64,000 nucleotides of DNA, taken from Rhodocyclales bacterium (GTDB lineage: Bacteria > Pseudomonadota > Gammaproteobacteria > Burkholderiales > Rhodocyclaceae). Both the position numbers and the translations under genes were made by a program. The stretch lies in contig PQAF01000047.1 in the NCBI GenBank assembly GCA_003105015.1, positions 17,019 to 81,018 on the forward strand. Direction: 5' to 3'. The notes under the pieces were generated by a model. That model saw nothing but the letters and a program-made list of their open reading frames with translations. It had not been told where the DNA came from and did no database searches. Below, one piece after another: positions 26,050 through 34,193 of the stretch (position 1 is the stretch's first letter; each line of letters starts with the position of its first letter).

Positions 26050-28599
26050 ATGAAACGCCCCTCGATCACTGCGGCCAGGTTCATGCCGTTCCTCCTCTGG
26101 TGGCCGCTGCTCACGCGCGGCGCCCTGCGCGCCGACCTGATGGCCGGTCTCTCCGGCGCGCTGATCGTGCTGCCGCAGGGCGTCGCCTTCGCCACCATCG
26201 CCGGCCTGCCGCCGCAATACGGCCTCTACGCCGCCATGGTGCCGGCGGTGATCGGCGCCCTTTGGGGCTCGAGCTGGCATCTGGTGTCGGGGCCGACCAC
26301 GGCCATCTCCATCGCCGTTTTCGCCGCGCTCTCGCACCAGGCCGAACCCGGGTCGGCCCAGTACATCAGCCTGGTGCTGACGCTGACCTTCCTCGTCGGC
26401 GTCTTCCAGCTTGCCCTCGGCCTGGCACGCCTGGGCATGCTGGTGAATTTCATCTCGCACACCGTGGTGATCGGCTTCACGGCCGGCGCCGCGATCCTGA
26501 TCGCCGTCAGCCAGGTGCGCAACTTCCTCGGCATCGACATCCCCCGCGGCACGCCGCTCCACGAAGTCTTCCGCCTGGTCTTCGTCCAGGCCGGCGACAT
26601 CAATCCATGGGTGACCGGCATCGGCCTGGTCACGCTGGCGACCGGCATCCTGTCGCGCCGCTACCTGAAGCGCGTGCCCTACATGATCGTCGCCATGCTG
26701 GTCGGCAGCCTCGTCGCCGAGGCGCTGGTGCTCTGGCGGGGCGCGGCGGCCGGCATCGTCACCGTCGGCGCCCTGCCGGCGCAGCTGCCGCCGCTGTCGC
26801 TGCCGGATTTCTCGATCGAGGCGCTGCGCGTGACGCTCGGCCCGGCCCTGGTCATCACCATGCTGGCGCTGACCGAGGCGGTATCGATCGCGCGCGCCAT
26901 CGCGGTGCGCTCGGAACAGCGCATCGACGGCAACCAGGAATTCATCGGCCAGGGCCTGTCGAACCTCGTCGGCGCCTTCTTCTCGGCCTACGCCTCGAGC
27001 GGCTCCTTCAACCGCAGCGGCGTGAACTACGAGGCCGGCGCGCGCACGCCGATGGCCTCGGTGTTCGCCTCGCTGTTCCTGCTCGTCGTGCTGCTGGCCG
27101 TCGCCCCGCTCGCCGCCTACCTGCCGACCGCCGCCATGGCCGGCATCCTCTTCCTCGTCGCCTGGGGCCTCATCGACTTTCATCACATCCGCCACATCTG
27201 GCACACCAGCAAGGCCGAGTCGGCGATCCTTTTCGCCACCCTGGTGGGCACCCTGGTGAACCTCGAGGCCGGCATCTTCCTCGGCGTCACCCTGTCGCTG
27301 ATGATGTATCTGCACCGCACCTCGCGACCGGAAATCGTGCCGCTGGTGCCGGCGCCGGAGGCGGGGGCCTACCACTTCGTGCGCGCCCAGGGACACCCGG
27401 AATGTCCGCAATTGCGCATCGTGCGCATCAACGGTGCCGTCTATTTCGGCGCCGCCAGCTACGTCCAGCAGGCGCTGCAGGAGATCGACGAGGCCAACCC
27501 GCAGCAGAAGTCGGTACTGATCGCCGCCGCCCGCATCAGCCACATCGACATCGCCGGGGCGGAAATCCTCGCCCAGGAGGCGCGCCGGCGCCGGCGTCTG
27601 GGCGGCGGCCTGTATTTCTACCGCCTCAACCAGGGCGCGCTGCAGTTCCTCCGCCAGGGCGGCTACGTCAAGGACATCGGCGAGGGCGCCTTCTTCCCGG
27701 TCAGGAGCGACGTCACACGCGCCCTGTACTGGACGCTCGACCCGGACATCTGCCGCAGCTGCACCAAGCGCATCTTCAAGGAATGCCACAGCGGCGTGCT
27801 GCCCGACGGACTGCGCCGACAGCGCCTGCTGTTCGCCACCGACGGCAGCGAGTACAGCGAGCGGCCGCGCGAGATCGCGCTGACCCTGGCGCGCGGCTTC
27901 GGCGTCACGCTCGACGTCACGACCGTGGTGGCCTCGCCCGACGAGGACGGCCAGGCGCGGGCGCGGCTCGATGCCGTGGCCGATGCGGCCCGCACAACCG
28001 GCGTCGACTGCAAGCCGATCGTCCGCCATGGTAAACCGGCGGTGAAGGAAGTGCTCGCCGCCGCCGCCGAAGCGGCCGCCAACATCCTCGTCATCGGCCG
28101 GCGACCGCCGCGCGGCGACCTCAAGGAGCGTCTGCTCGGCGACAATGCCGCGCAGATCATCGCCGGCGCGCCCTGCCATGTCCTGATCGCCGGCTGGAAA
28201 TCCCACATGTGGCGCCGCCGCATCCTGCTCGCCGCCGACTTCGCCGCCTGCGGCGGCGCCCTCGACATCGCCGCACAGCTCGCCCGCCTCTCCGGCGTGC
28301 CGATCACCCTGCTCGCCGCCGGCGACGCCTCGCCCGAGACACGCGCCGCCGACGCCGAGCATGCGGCCGGCCTGCTCCGCCTCGAGGGCTGCACCTGCGA
28401 CGTGCGGCTGGCCGCCGAGGCGCTCGTGCCGGCGACCCTGCGCGCGGCGCAGGAGCTCGAGGCCGACCTGGTCATCCTGTTCGACCAGCGCCGCAAGACC
28501 GTCGACCAGATCGTCGGTGTGCTCGATTGCGCCGTGCTGGTGGTGAAGGTCGGCGTCGACCTGCTCGACATCGAGGCCGCCGTCGCAAAACAGGCCTGA
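26050..28599 (+). CDS. SulP permease fused to STAS and two universal-stress domains
   Basis: An 849-residue fusion. Residues ~1-395 are the SulP membrane domain (LIVLPQGVAFATIAGLPPQYGLYAAMVP; FIGQGLSNLVGAFFSAYASSGSFNRSGVN). Residues ~440-555 are STAS. Residues ~565-580 form a Cys-rich linker (C-R-S-C...K-E-C-H). Residues ~588-715 are USP domain 1 (LLFATDGSEYSERP...VIGRRPPRGDLKERLLGDNAAQIIAGAPCHVLIAG), and ~720-845 are a more divergent USP domain 2. The cytoplasmic USP pair could gate the transporter by nucleotide binding. I prefer the ATG at 26050 to an upstream TTG. The likely substrate is sulfate or bicarbonate. Low-GC bases and a TTAACG box precede it. Confidence 0.87.
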   Translation: MKRPSITAARFMPFLLWWPLLTRGALRADLMAGLSGALIVLPQGVAFATIAGLPPQYGLYAAMVPAVIGALWGSSWHLVSGPTTAISIAVFAALSHQAEPGSAQYISLVLTLTFLVGVFQLALGLARLGMLVNFISHTVVIGFTAGAAILIAVSQVRNFLGIDIPRGTPLHEVFRLVFVQAGDINPWVTGIGLVTLATGILSRRYLKRVPYMIVAMLVGSLVAEALVLWRGAAAGIVTVGALPAQLPPLSLPDFSIEALRVTLGPALVITMLALTEAVSIARAIAVRSEQRIDGNQEFIGQGLSNLVGAFFSAYASSGSFNRSGVNYEAGARTPMASVFASLFLLVVLLAVAPLAAYLPTAAMAGILFLVAWGLIDFHHIRHIWHTSKAESAILFATLVGTLVNLEAGIFLGVTLSLMMYLHRTSRPEIVPLVPAPEAGAYHFVRAQGHPECPQLRIVRINGAVYFGAASYVQQALQEIDEANPQQKSVLIAAARISHIDIAGAEILAQEARRRRRLGGGLYFYRLNQGALQFLRQGGYVKDIGEGAFFPVRSDVTRALYWTLDPDICRSCTKRIFKECHSGVLPDGLRRQRLLFATDGSEYSERPREIALTLARGFGVTLDVTTVVASPDEDGQARARLDAVADAARTTGVDCKPIVRHGKPAVKEVLAAAAEAAANILVIGRRPPRGDLKERLLGDNAAQIIAGAPCHVLIAGWKSHMWRRRILLAADFAACGGALDIAAQLARLSGVPITLLAAGDASPETRAADAEHAAGLLRLEGCTCDVRLAAEALVPATLRAAQELEADLVILFDQRRKTVDQIVGVLDCAVLVVKVGVDLLDIEAAVAKQA

Positions 28600-28681
28600 T
28601 GCCGCCGTCGCTTGGCCGACCAAGCGTTACCCGCTAAACTCGCCGTCCTGCACAGACTGACTTTTCAGGGGATTCGCGCGC

Positions 28682-29233
28682 ATGGGCCACCGACTTTCGA
28701 AAATCTACACGCGCACCGGCGACGCCGGCACCACCGGCCTGGCCGACGGCTCGCGCGTCTCCAAGGATTCGGCCCGCATCGCCGCCCTGGGCGACCTGGA
28801 CGAGCTCAATTCCGTCGTCGGCCTGCTGCTGACCGAGGACTTGCCGGAGGATGTCCGCGCGCTATTGACCGGCATCCAGCACGACCTCTTCGATCTCGGC
28901 GGCGAAATGGCGATTCCCGGCGCGGCACTGCTCGATGAAAGGGGCATCGACGCGCTGGAGGCGGCGATCGATCGCTACAACGCGGACCTTGGGCCGCTGA
29001 AGGAATTCATCCTGCCGGGCGGCACCCGCGCCGCGGCGCTGGCGCATCTGGCGCGCGGCGTCTGCCGCCGCGCCGAGCGGCAGCTGGTCGGCCTCGCCGC
29101 GACCGAGGCCGTCAGCGAAGCCGGGCGCAAGTACGTGAACCGCCTCTCCGACCTGCTTTTCGTGCTCGGCCGGACGCTGAACCGCCTCGCCGGCCGCAGC
29201 GACGTGCTCTGGCAGAAGGATCGGAAGCGCTAG
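28682..29233 (+). CDS. Cob(I)yrinic acid a,c-diamide adenosyltransferase (PduO type)
   Basis: A 183-residue enzyme transferring the adenosyl group from ATP to cob(I)alamin, giving adenosylcobalamin. The PduO-type signatures are the N-terminal KIYTRTGDAGTTGLADGSRVSKDS ATP loop, LGDLDELNSVVG, and the C-terminal R-x-x-C-R-R-A-E-R and VNRLSDLLFVLGR motifs. It is monocistronic, 82 bp after the SulP-USP gene. A GACTGACTTTTCAGG element lies just in front of the start (28656-28670). It has full family length. Confidence 0.93.
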   Translation: MGHRLSKIYTRTGDAGTTGLADGSRVSKDSARIAALGDLDELNSVVGLLLTEDLPEDVRALLTGIQHDLFDLGGEMAIPGAALLDERGIDALEAAIDRYNADLGPLKEFILPGGTRAAALAHLARGVCRRAERQLVGLAATEAVSEAGRKYVNRLSDLLFVLGRTLNRLAGRSDVLWQKDRKR

Positions 29234-29242
29234 GCGACTCGG

Positions 29243-29764
29243 CTAAGCCGCGTCGCTGCCATCGGCGCGGTAGAGCACCAGCTTGCCGCTGGCGGTGCGC
29301 AGCCGCTGCGAGAGCAGCAGCACCAGTTCCATGAGTATCTTGATGCCGAGCCTGGGATTGTCGGCGATGATGCGCGACAGGCCGTCGCGGTCGAGCACGG
29401 CGAACAGGGTTTCCTCCAGCGCGATGCAGGAGGCGAAGCGCGGCTCGCCGTCGATCATGGACATCTCGCCGAGGATCTTGCCCGGCCCGGCCAGGCCGAT
29501 GCGCTGCGGCACGCCGGCCGGATCGTTCCTGACGATCTCGCACTGTCCGTCAAGCGGGATCAGCATGAAGTCGCCGCTGTCGCCCTCGCGAATGACGATG
29601 GCGCCGGCCGGCGCGCGGTAGCAGCGCATCTGCGCCGCCAGGATCCCGATCTCGCCGCGCTCGAAATCCTCGAACAGCCGGATGCGCTCGATGATCTCCA
29701 GGATGCGATCGACGAAGGACGACGCATCGCCGAGATAAACCAGGCCGGGAAAACGCTCGCTCAC
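29243..29764 (-). CDS. Cyclic-nucleotide-binding-domain protein
   Basis: A 173-residue protein. A short N-terminal segment (~40 residues) is followed by one CRP-type cNMP-binding beta-roll: APAGAIVIREGDSGDFMLIPLDGQCEI (~63-90), then the phosphate-binding cassette region PGKILGEMSMIDGEPRFASCIAL (~110-130). There is no DNA-binding helix-turn-helix, so it is a stand-alone sensor or adaptor rather than a transcription factor. The GTG start at 29764 overlaps the DAHP synthase stop (GTGA) and has GGAAAAGA upstream, so the gene is coupled to aroG. The cassette lacks the canonical Arg-Ala pair (it has PRFASC), so nucleotide affinity may be altered. Confidence 0.78.
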   Translation of the reverse strand: MSERFPGLVYLGDASSFVDRILEIIERIRLFEDFERGEIGILAAQMRCYRAPAGAIVIREGDSGDFMLIPLDGQCEIVRNDPAGVPQRIGLAGPGKILGEMSMIDGEPRFASCIALEETLFAVLDRDGLSRIIADNPRLGIKILMELVLLLSQRLRTASGKLVLYRADGSDAA

Positions 29765-30906
29765 TCTTTTCCGAGCAGGGCCACGCGGCGGTCGCGCACC
29801 GCCTGGGCGAGCAGGTCGAGCAGCGCGACGGAATCCTCCCAGCCGAGGCAGGCGTCGGTGATGCTCTTGCCGTACTCGAGCGGCTTGCCCGGCACCAGGT
29901 CCTGGCGGCCCTCCTTGAGGTGCGACTCGACCATGACGCCGAAGACGCGGTCCTCGCCGGCGGCGAGCTGGGCGGCAACGTCGCGCGCCGCCTCCATCTG
30001 CCGCCTGAAGTCCTTGCGGCTGTTGCCGTGGGAGAAGTCGACCATGACGCGCGCGGCGAGGCCGGACGCACCGAGCTCCTTGCACGCCTTGTCCACGCTG
30101 GCCGCGTCGTAGTTCGGCTCCCTGCCGCCGCGCAGGATGACGTGGCAGTCCTCGTTGCCGTTGGTGGAGACGATGGCGGAGTGGCCGGACTTCGTCACCG
30201 AGAGGAAATGGTGCGGCTGCTGCGAGGTGCGGATGGCATCCACCGCGATCCTGATGTTGCCGTCGGTGCCGTTCTTGAAGCCGACCGGGCAGGAAAGTCC
30301 CGAGGCCAGTTCGCGGTGCACCTGCGACTCGGTGGTACGCGCGCCGATGGCGCCCCAGCTCACCAGGTCGGCGATGTACTGCGGCGTGATCATGTCGAGG
30401 AACTCGGTCGCCGCCGGCAGGCCCCGCTCATTCAGATCGACCAGCAGGTGGCGCGCGATGCGCAGGCCCTCGTTGATCTTGAAGCTGCCGTCCATGCGCG
30501 GATCGTTGATGAGCCCCTTCCAGCCCACCGTCGTGCGCGGCTTCTCGAAATAGACGCGCATCACCACCAGCAGGTCCTCGGCGAGGCGATCGGCTTCCGC
30601 CTTCAGGCGCGTGGCGTACTCGACGGCCGCGTCGAAGTCGTGCACCGAGCAGGGGCCGATCACCACCAGCAGGCGGTCGTCGGCGCCGTGCAGGATGCGG
30701 TGGATGGCCTGGCGCGCGGCAAAGGTGGTGTCGACCGCCTTCGGCGTCGGCGGAAACTCGCGCAGGAGGTGCGAGGGCGGCGCCACCTCGTGGATGTCGC
30801 GGATGCGCACGTCGTCGGTGACGGCGCGCGGGTAGGCCAGCCCGCCCTTGGGGCCGGGCATGACGGAGGCGATGTTCGGTTTGTTCGATTTGCTCGGGGC
30901 GTTCAT
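29761..30906 (-). CDS. aroG: 3-deoxy-7-phosphoheptulonate (DAHP) synthase, class I
   Basis: A 381-residue enzyme catalysing condensation of phosphoenolpyruvate and erythrose 4-phosphate, the first step of the shikimate pathway. The class I alpha motifs are present: VVIGPCSVHD (~84), MRVYFEKPRTTVGWKGLINDP (~115), GARTTESQVHRELASGLSCPVGFKNGTDG (~187-215), and the metal-binding VMVDFSHGNS (~287). The N-terminal extension of about 45 residues is normal for feedback-regulated forms. It lies upstream of, and is coupled to, the cNMP-binding protein gene. Which isozyme (Phe-, Tyr- or Trp-sensitive) cannot be told from the sequence. Confidence 0.93.
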   Translation of the reverse strand: MNAPSKSNKPNIASVMPGPKGGLAYPRAVTDDVRIRDIHEVAPPSHLLREFPPTPKAVDTTFAARQAIHRILHGADDRLLVVIGPCSVHDFDAAVEYATRLKAEADRLAEDLLVVMRVYFEKPRTTVGWKGLINDPRMDGSFKINEGLRIARHLLVDLNERGLPAATEFLDMITPQYIADLVSWGAIGARTTESQVHRELASGLSCPVGFKNGTDGNIRIAVDAIRTSQQPHHFLSVTKSGHSAIVSTNGNEDCHVILRGGREPNYDAASVDKACKELGASGLAARVMVDFSHGNSRKDFRRQMEAARDVAAQLAAGEDRVFGVMVESHLKEGRQDLVPGKPLEYGKSITDACLGWEDSVALLDLLAQAVRDRRVALLGKE

Positions 30907-30959
30907 GTTCAGTCGGGGATCCGCGTCAGCTTCGTGGGCCTAAGGTCTTGCATATTAAC

Positions 30960-30986
30960 AAAAAAAGCCGGGCATGCGCCCGGCTT
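30960..30986 (-). terminator. Rho-independent terminator of the PilJ/NarX-N gene
   Basis: Read on the minus strand, a 9-bp perfect stem (AAGCCGGGC / GCCCGGCTT) with a 4-nt loop is followed by a run of T. It lies 25 bp after the stop of the gene at 31011-31811. Confidence 0.85.
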
Positions 30987-31010
30987 CCCTTTTCCGGCTG
31001 AAATCGCAGC

Positions 31011-31811
31011 CTACTTCCCGCCCTGCAGCTTCTCGTACATCCCGGTGGCGTTGTTCATGACTTCGAGGATGCGCTCGCTGGTGGTGGCGACATTGAGGGC
31101 GGCGGCCTTCTTGTCGCCACCGCGATTGAACAGCGCATTCTCGAAGAAGACCCACTGCTGGCGACCGAGCGCCAACTCGTCCCTGATGGCTTGCGTATTG
31201 ATGGAGGCGCTCTCCAGTTCCTTGAGGCCATCGAGGAATTCCTTGCGCGCCTTGTCCATTTCCGCCACGCCGTTGGCGGGGGCCACGCCCCAGTTGATGG
31301 CCTGGTAGAACTTGGCCATGCGCTGCGAGAGCATGCGCTGGCGTCCGGCGATGTTCACCAGGCGGCCCTGCGTCGTGCCGGAATGTTTTTCCAGCTGCAC
31401 CGTGCCCTGGTGAGCGAGGCTGAGCACCTCCTCGTTGATCTCCATCACCCGTCTGGCGGCCTCCGCGCTGGGCTTGGCGCCGACCAGGACGTCCTTGTAG
31501 GCAAGCCAGGCGCGCTCCAGGTTGAGGTAGGTGTTCTTGATTTCCGGCGTCGGCGCGAAGTTCTTCAGTTCGACCAGCTGGCGGTCGAAAAGGGAAATGG
31601 ACCCGTCGAGGATTTTCTTTGAGCGATCCGCATCGATGTCCTGGCCGACCTGCAGGTAGGCCTTGGCCATGCGCTGCGACAGCATGCGCTGGCGTCCGGC
31701 CTTGTTGATGGCCTCGTTGACGTTGGCGATCTGCGCCTGGGCGTCGTGGGTGGCAGCGTCGAAGCCGAAGGCCAGCACGGCAAAGCCCAGCGCGGCAAGC
31801 AGTTTTTTCAT
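31011..31811 (-). CDS. Exported protein with duplicated PilJ/NarX-type N-terminal sensor domain
   Basis: A 266-residue periplasmic protein: signal peptide MKKLLAALGFAVLAFGF..., then two copies of the type IV pili/NarX sensor domain. Each opens with the hallmark motif, INKAGRQRMLSQRMAKAYLQ (~34) and VNIAGRQRMLSQRMAKFYQA (~151). In NarX the equivalent helix binds nitrate. In this protein there is no membrane helix or signalling module after the domains, so it acts as a soluble binding protein or partner of a separate receptor. A GGGAG ribosome-binding site and a clear terminator delimit a monocistronic gene. Confidence 0.85.
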   Translation of the reverse strand: MKKLLAALGFAVLAFGFDAATHDAQAQIANVNEAINKAGRQRMLSQRMAKAYLQVGQDIDADRSKKILDGSISLFDRQLVELKNFAPTPEIKNTYLNLERAWLAYKDVLVGAKPSAEAARRVMEINEEVLSLAHQGTVQLEKHSGTTQGRLVNIAGRQRMLSQRMAKFYQAINWGVAPANGVAEMDKARKEFLDGLKELESASINTQAIRDELALGRQQWVFFENALFNRGGDKKAAALNVATTSERILEVMNNATGMYEKLQGGK

Positions 31812-31896
31812 TGTGCGCTCCCTCGGGCCGCAGCGCGCCCTGGCGGACGGGTCCGGGTCCGATCGAAGGCGCCATGCTAGCCGGGAAAGGTCCGGA

Positions 31897-31920
31897 GCAG
31901 ATTGACGGAAGTCAATCTGC
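31897..31920. repeat. Perfect 10-bp inverted repeat between tldD and the PilJ-N gene
   Basis: GCAGATTGAC and GTCAATCTGC are separated by GGAA. It lies 8 bp after the tldD stop and 85 bp before the next gene's start. There is no T tract on either strand, so it may be a regulator operator or an mRNA-stabilising hairpin. Confidence 0.6.
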
Positions 31921-31928
31921 GAAACCGT

Positions 31929-33383
31929 CTAGCCGGTGCCGCCGACCGTCAGTCCGTCGATGCGCAGGGTCGGCTGGCCGACGCCCACCGGCACGCTCTG
32001 GCCCTCCTTGCCGCAGGTGCCGACGCCCGGATCGAGCCGGAGGTCGTTGCCGATCATGGAGACGCGGGTGAGCGCGTCCGGGCCGTTGCCGATCAGGGTC
32101 GCCCCCTTCACCGGGCAGGTGATCTTCCCGTCCTCAATCAGGTAGGCCTCGGCGGCGGAGAAGACGAACTTGCCGCTGGTGATGTCCACCTGGCCGCCAC
32201 CGAAGTTGGCGGCGTAGAGGCCCTTCTTCACCGAGGCGATGATCTCCTGCGGATCGCGCCCGCCGTTGAGCATGCAGGTGTTGGTCATGCGCGGCAGCGG
32301 CAGGTGGGCGAAGGACTCGCGGCGGCCGTTGCCGGTGGGCGCCACGCCCATCAGGCGCGCGTTGAGCGAATCCTGCAGGTAGCCGACGAGGATGCCGTCC
32401 TCGATCAGTACGGTGCGCTGCGTCGGGTTGCCCTCGTCGTCGATGGAAAGCGAGCCGCGCCGGTCGGGGATCGTGCCGTCGTCGATGACCGTCACGCCGG
32501 GGGCGGCGACGCGCTCGCCGATGCGCCCGGCGAAGGCCGAGCTGCCCTTGCGGTTGAAGTCGCCCTCGAGGCCGTGGCCGATGGCTTCGTGCAGCAGGAT
32601 GCCCGGCCAGCCGCTGCCCAGCACCACCGTCATCTCGCCGGCCGGGGCCGGCCGCGCGGCGAGGTTCACGCGCGCCTGGTGCACCGCCTGCTTCGCATAG
32701 TCGCGCAGCACGGCATCGCTGAAGTAGGCGTAGTCGTAGCGGCCGCCGCCGCCCGCCGAGCCCTGCTCGCGGCGGCCATGCTCTTCCATGATCACCGTGA
32801 CGGAGACGCGCACCAGCGGCCGCACGTCGGCGGCCAGGCGCCCGTCGGCGCGCGCGATCAGCACCACTTCATAGACGCCGGCGATGTGCGCCATCACCTC
32901 GACGACGCGGGAATCCTCGGCCCGGGCGAAGCCCTCCAGCCGCTCGAGCAGCTTGACCTTCTCCGTGTCGGGCAGCGAGGCCAGCGGGTCGGCCGCGCCG
33001 TAGAGCGCCGGCACCGGCCTGCCGGCCAGCAGCGGCGCCCGGCCTTGCACCCCCTGCGCCGCGATGGCGCGCGTGGCCTGCGCCGCCGACCTCAAAGCCG
33101 GCAGCGAGATCTCGTCGGAGTAGGCAAACGCCGTCTTCTCCCCCGAGATGGCGCGCACGCCGACGCCGCTCTCGATGTTGAAGCTGCCCGACTTGACGAT
33201 GCCTTCCTCGAGGCTCCAGGCCTCGGAGCGGCTGTACTGGAAATACAGGTCGGCATAGTCGAGCCGGTGGCGGTAGAGGTCGCCGAACACCGTCCCGAGC
33301 TGGTGCGCGGAAAGATCGAAGGGGGCCAGCAGGCGGGATTCCGCCGTCTCAAGTGGGGACATCATTGTCTGTGCCGTGTTCAT
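31929..33383 (-). CDS. tldD: Metalloprotease TldD
   Basis: A 484-residue TldD of the TldD/PmbA family, which with its partner TldE proteolyses small peptides such as microcin precursors and CcdA. The zinc motif [11 protein letters not shown] (HExxxH, residue ~266) and the family block [18 protein letters not shown] (~70) are present. The C-terminus carries the glycine-rich [30 protein letters not shown] end. The pmbA (TldE) partner is not in the window. The gene sits 6 bp after the nitrilase-family gene in the yhdP operon, a common betaproteobacterial arrangement. Confidence 0.93.
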   Translation of the reverse strand: MNTAQTMMSPLETAESRLLAPFDLSAHQLGTVFGDLYRHRLDYADLYFQYSRSEAWSLEEGIVKSGSFNIESGVGVRAISGEKTAFAYSDEISLPALRSAAQATRAIAAQGVQGRAPLLAGRPVPALYGAADPLASLPDTEKVKLLERLEGFARAEDSRVVEVMAHIAGVYEVVLIARADGRLAADVRPLVRVSVTVIMEEHGRREQGSAGGGGRYDYAYFSDAVLRDYAKQAVHQARVNLAARPAPAGEMTVVLGSGWPGILLHEAIGHGLEGDFNRKGSSAFAGRIGERVAAPGVTVIDDGTIPDRRGSLSIDDEGNPTQRTVLIEDGILVGYLQDSLNARLMGVAPTGNGRRESFAHLPLPRMTNTCMLNGGRDPQEIIASVKKGLYAANFGGGQVDITSGKFVFSAAEAYLIEDGKITCPVKGATLIGNGPDALTRVSMIGNDLRLDPGVGTCGKEGQSVPVGVGQPTLRIDGLTVGGTG

Positions 33384-33389
33384 GGGAAA

Positions 33390-34193
33390 TCACAATACCC
33401 GATGCTGCAGCGCCGGCAAACTCGCGCGCAGCTCGGCGATGCGGGCGGCATCCATTTCCGCCGTCACCACGCCGGGGCCTTCCGCCAGGCGGCCGAGCAC
33501 CTCGCCCCAAGGGTCGACCACCATGCTGTCGCCCCAGGTGCGCCGTCCGCTCGGGTGCGTGCCGCCCTGGGCCGAGGCCAGCACATAGCAGAGGTTCTCC
33601 ACCGCCCGTGCGCGCAGCAGCAGCTCCCAGTGCGCCTGTCCGGTCGTATGCGTGAAGGCCGCCGGCACCACCAGCAGGTCCACCGCCCCCATGGCCCGGT
33701 ACAACTCGGGAAAGCGCAGGTCGTAGCAGATCGACAATCCCACGCGCCCGACCGGGGAATCGAAAACGACCACCTCGCCGCCGGCCTCGATGGTCTGACT
33801 CTCGTTGTACCGTTCGGTTCCGCGCGTGAAGCCGAACAGATGGATCTTGTCGTAGCGTGCCACGCGCCGGCCGGCGTCATCGTAGACCAGGCAGCTGTTG
33901 CGCACCTTCTCCGGGATGGACGCCTCGAGGGGAATGGAGCCGCCGACCAGCCAGACCTGGTGCCGCTGCGCCGTCTCGCGCAGGAAATCCTGCAGGGGGC
34001 CGGCGCCGTCCTTCTCGCGGGCACGCACCTTGTCCGTCTCGTTGCCGGAGATCAGCGGGAAGTATTCCGGCAGGGCCACCAGGCGGGCGCCCCCTGCCGC
34101 CGCTTCGGCGACGAGCGCGTCGGCCACGCGCAGGTTCTGCGCGATGTCCGGTCCGGAAACCATCTGCACGGCGGCAATGCGGGTCGGGGTCAT
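33390..34193 (-). CDS. Nitrilase-superfamily amidohydrolase (Nit1/deaminated-glutathione-amidase type)
   Basis: A 267-residue enzyme with the Glu-Lys-Cys triad of the carbon-nitrogen hydrolase fold: Glu in LVALPEYFPLIS (~43), Lys in RYDKIHLFGF (~114) and Cys in GLSICYDLRFPELYR (~155). The pattern is closest to the Nit1/NitA group that repairs deaminated glutathione. The ATG overlaps the YhdP stop (ATGA), and tldD follows after 6 bp, forming a yhdP-nit-tldD operon. The exact substrate is inferred from the subgroup. Confidence 0.9.
   Translation of the reverse strand: MTPTRIAAVQMVSGPDIAQNLRVADALVAEAAAGGARLVALPEYFPLISGNETDKVRAREKDGAGPLQDFLRETAQRHQVWLVGGSIPLEASIPEKVRNSCLVYDDAGRRVARYDKIHLFGFTRGTERYNESQTIEAGGEVVVFDSPVGRVGLSICYDLRFPELYRAMGAVDLLVVPAAFTHTTGQAHWELLLRARAVENLCYVLASAQGGTHPSGRRTWGDSMVVDPWGEVLGRLAEGPGVVTAEMDAARIAELRASLPALQHRVL

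Noticed and set aside
24271..28623. A 1450-residue open frame on the minus strand across the TCS and SulP-USP genes
   Set aside because: Antisense to well-supported genes; low-complexity Arg/Gly/Ala/His/Asp-rich content typical of GC-rich shadow frames.
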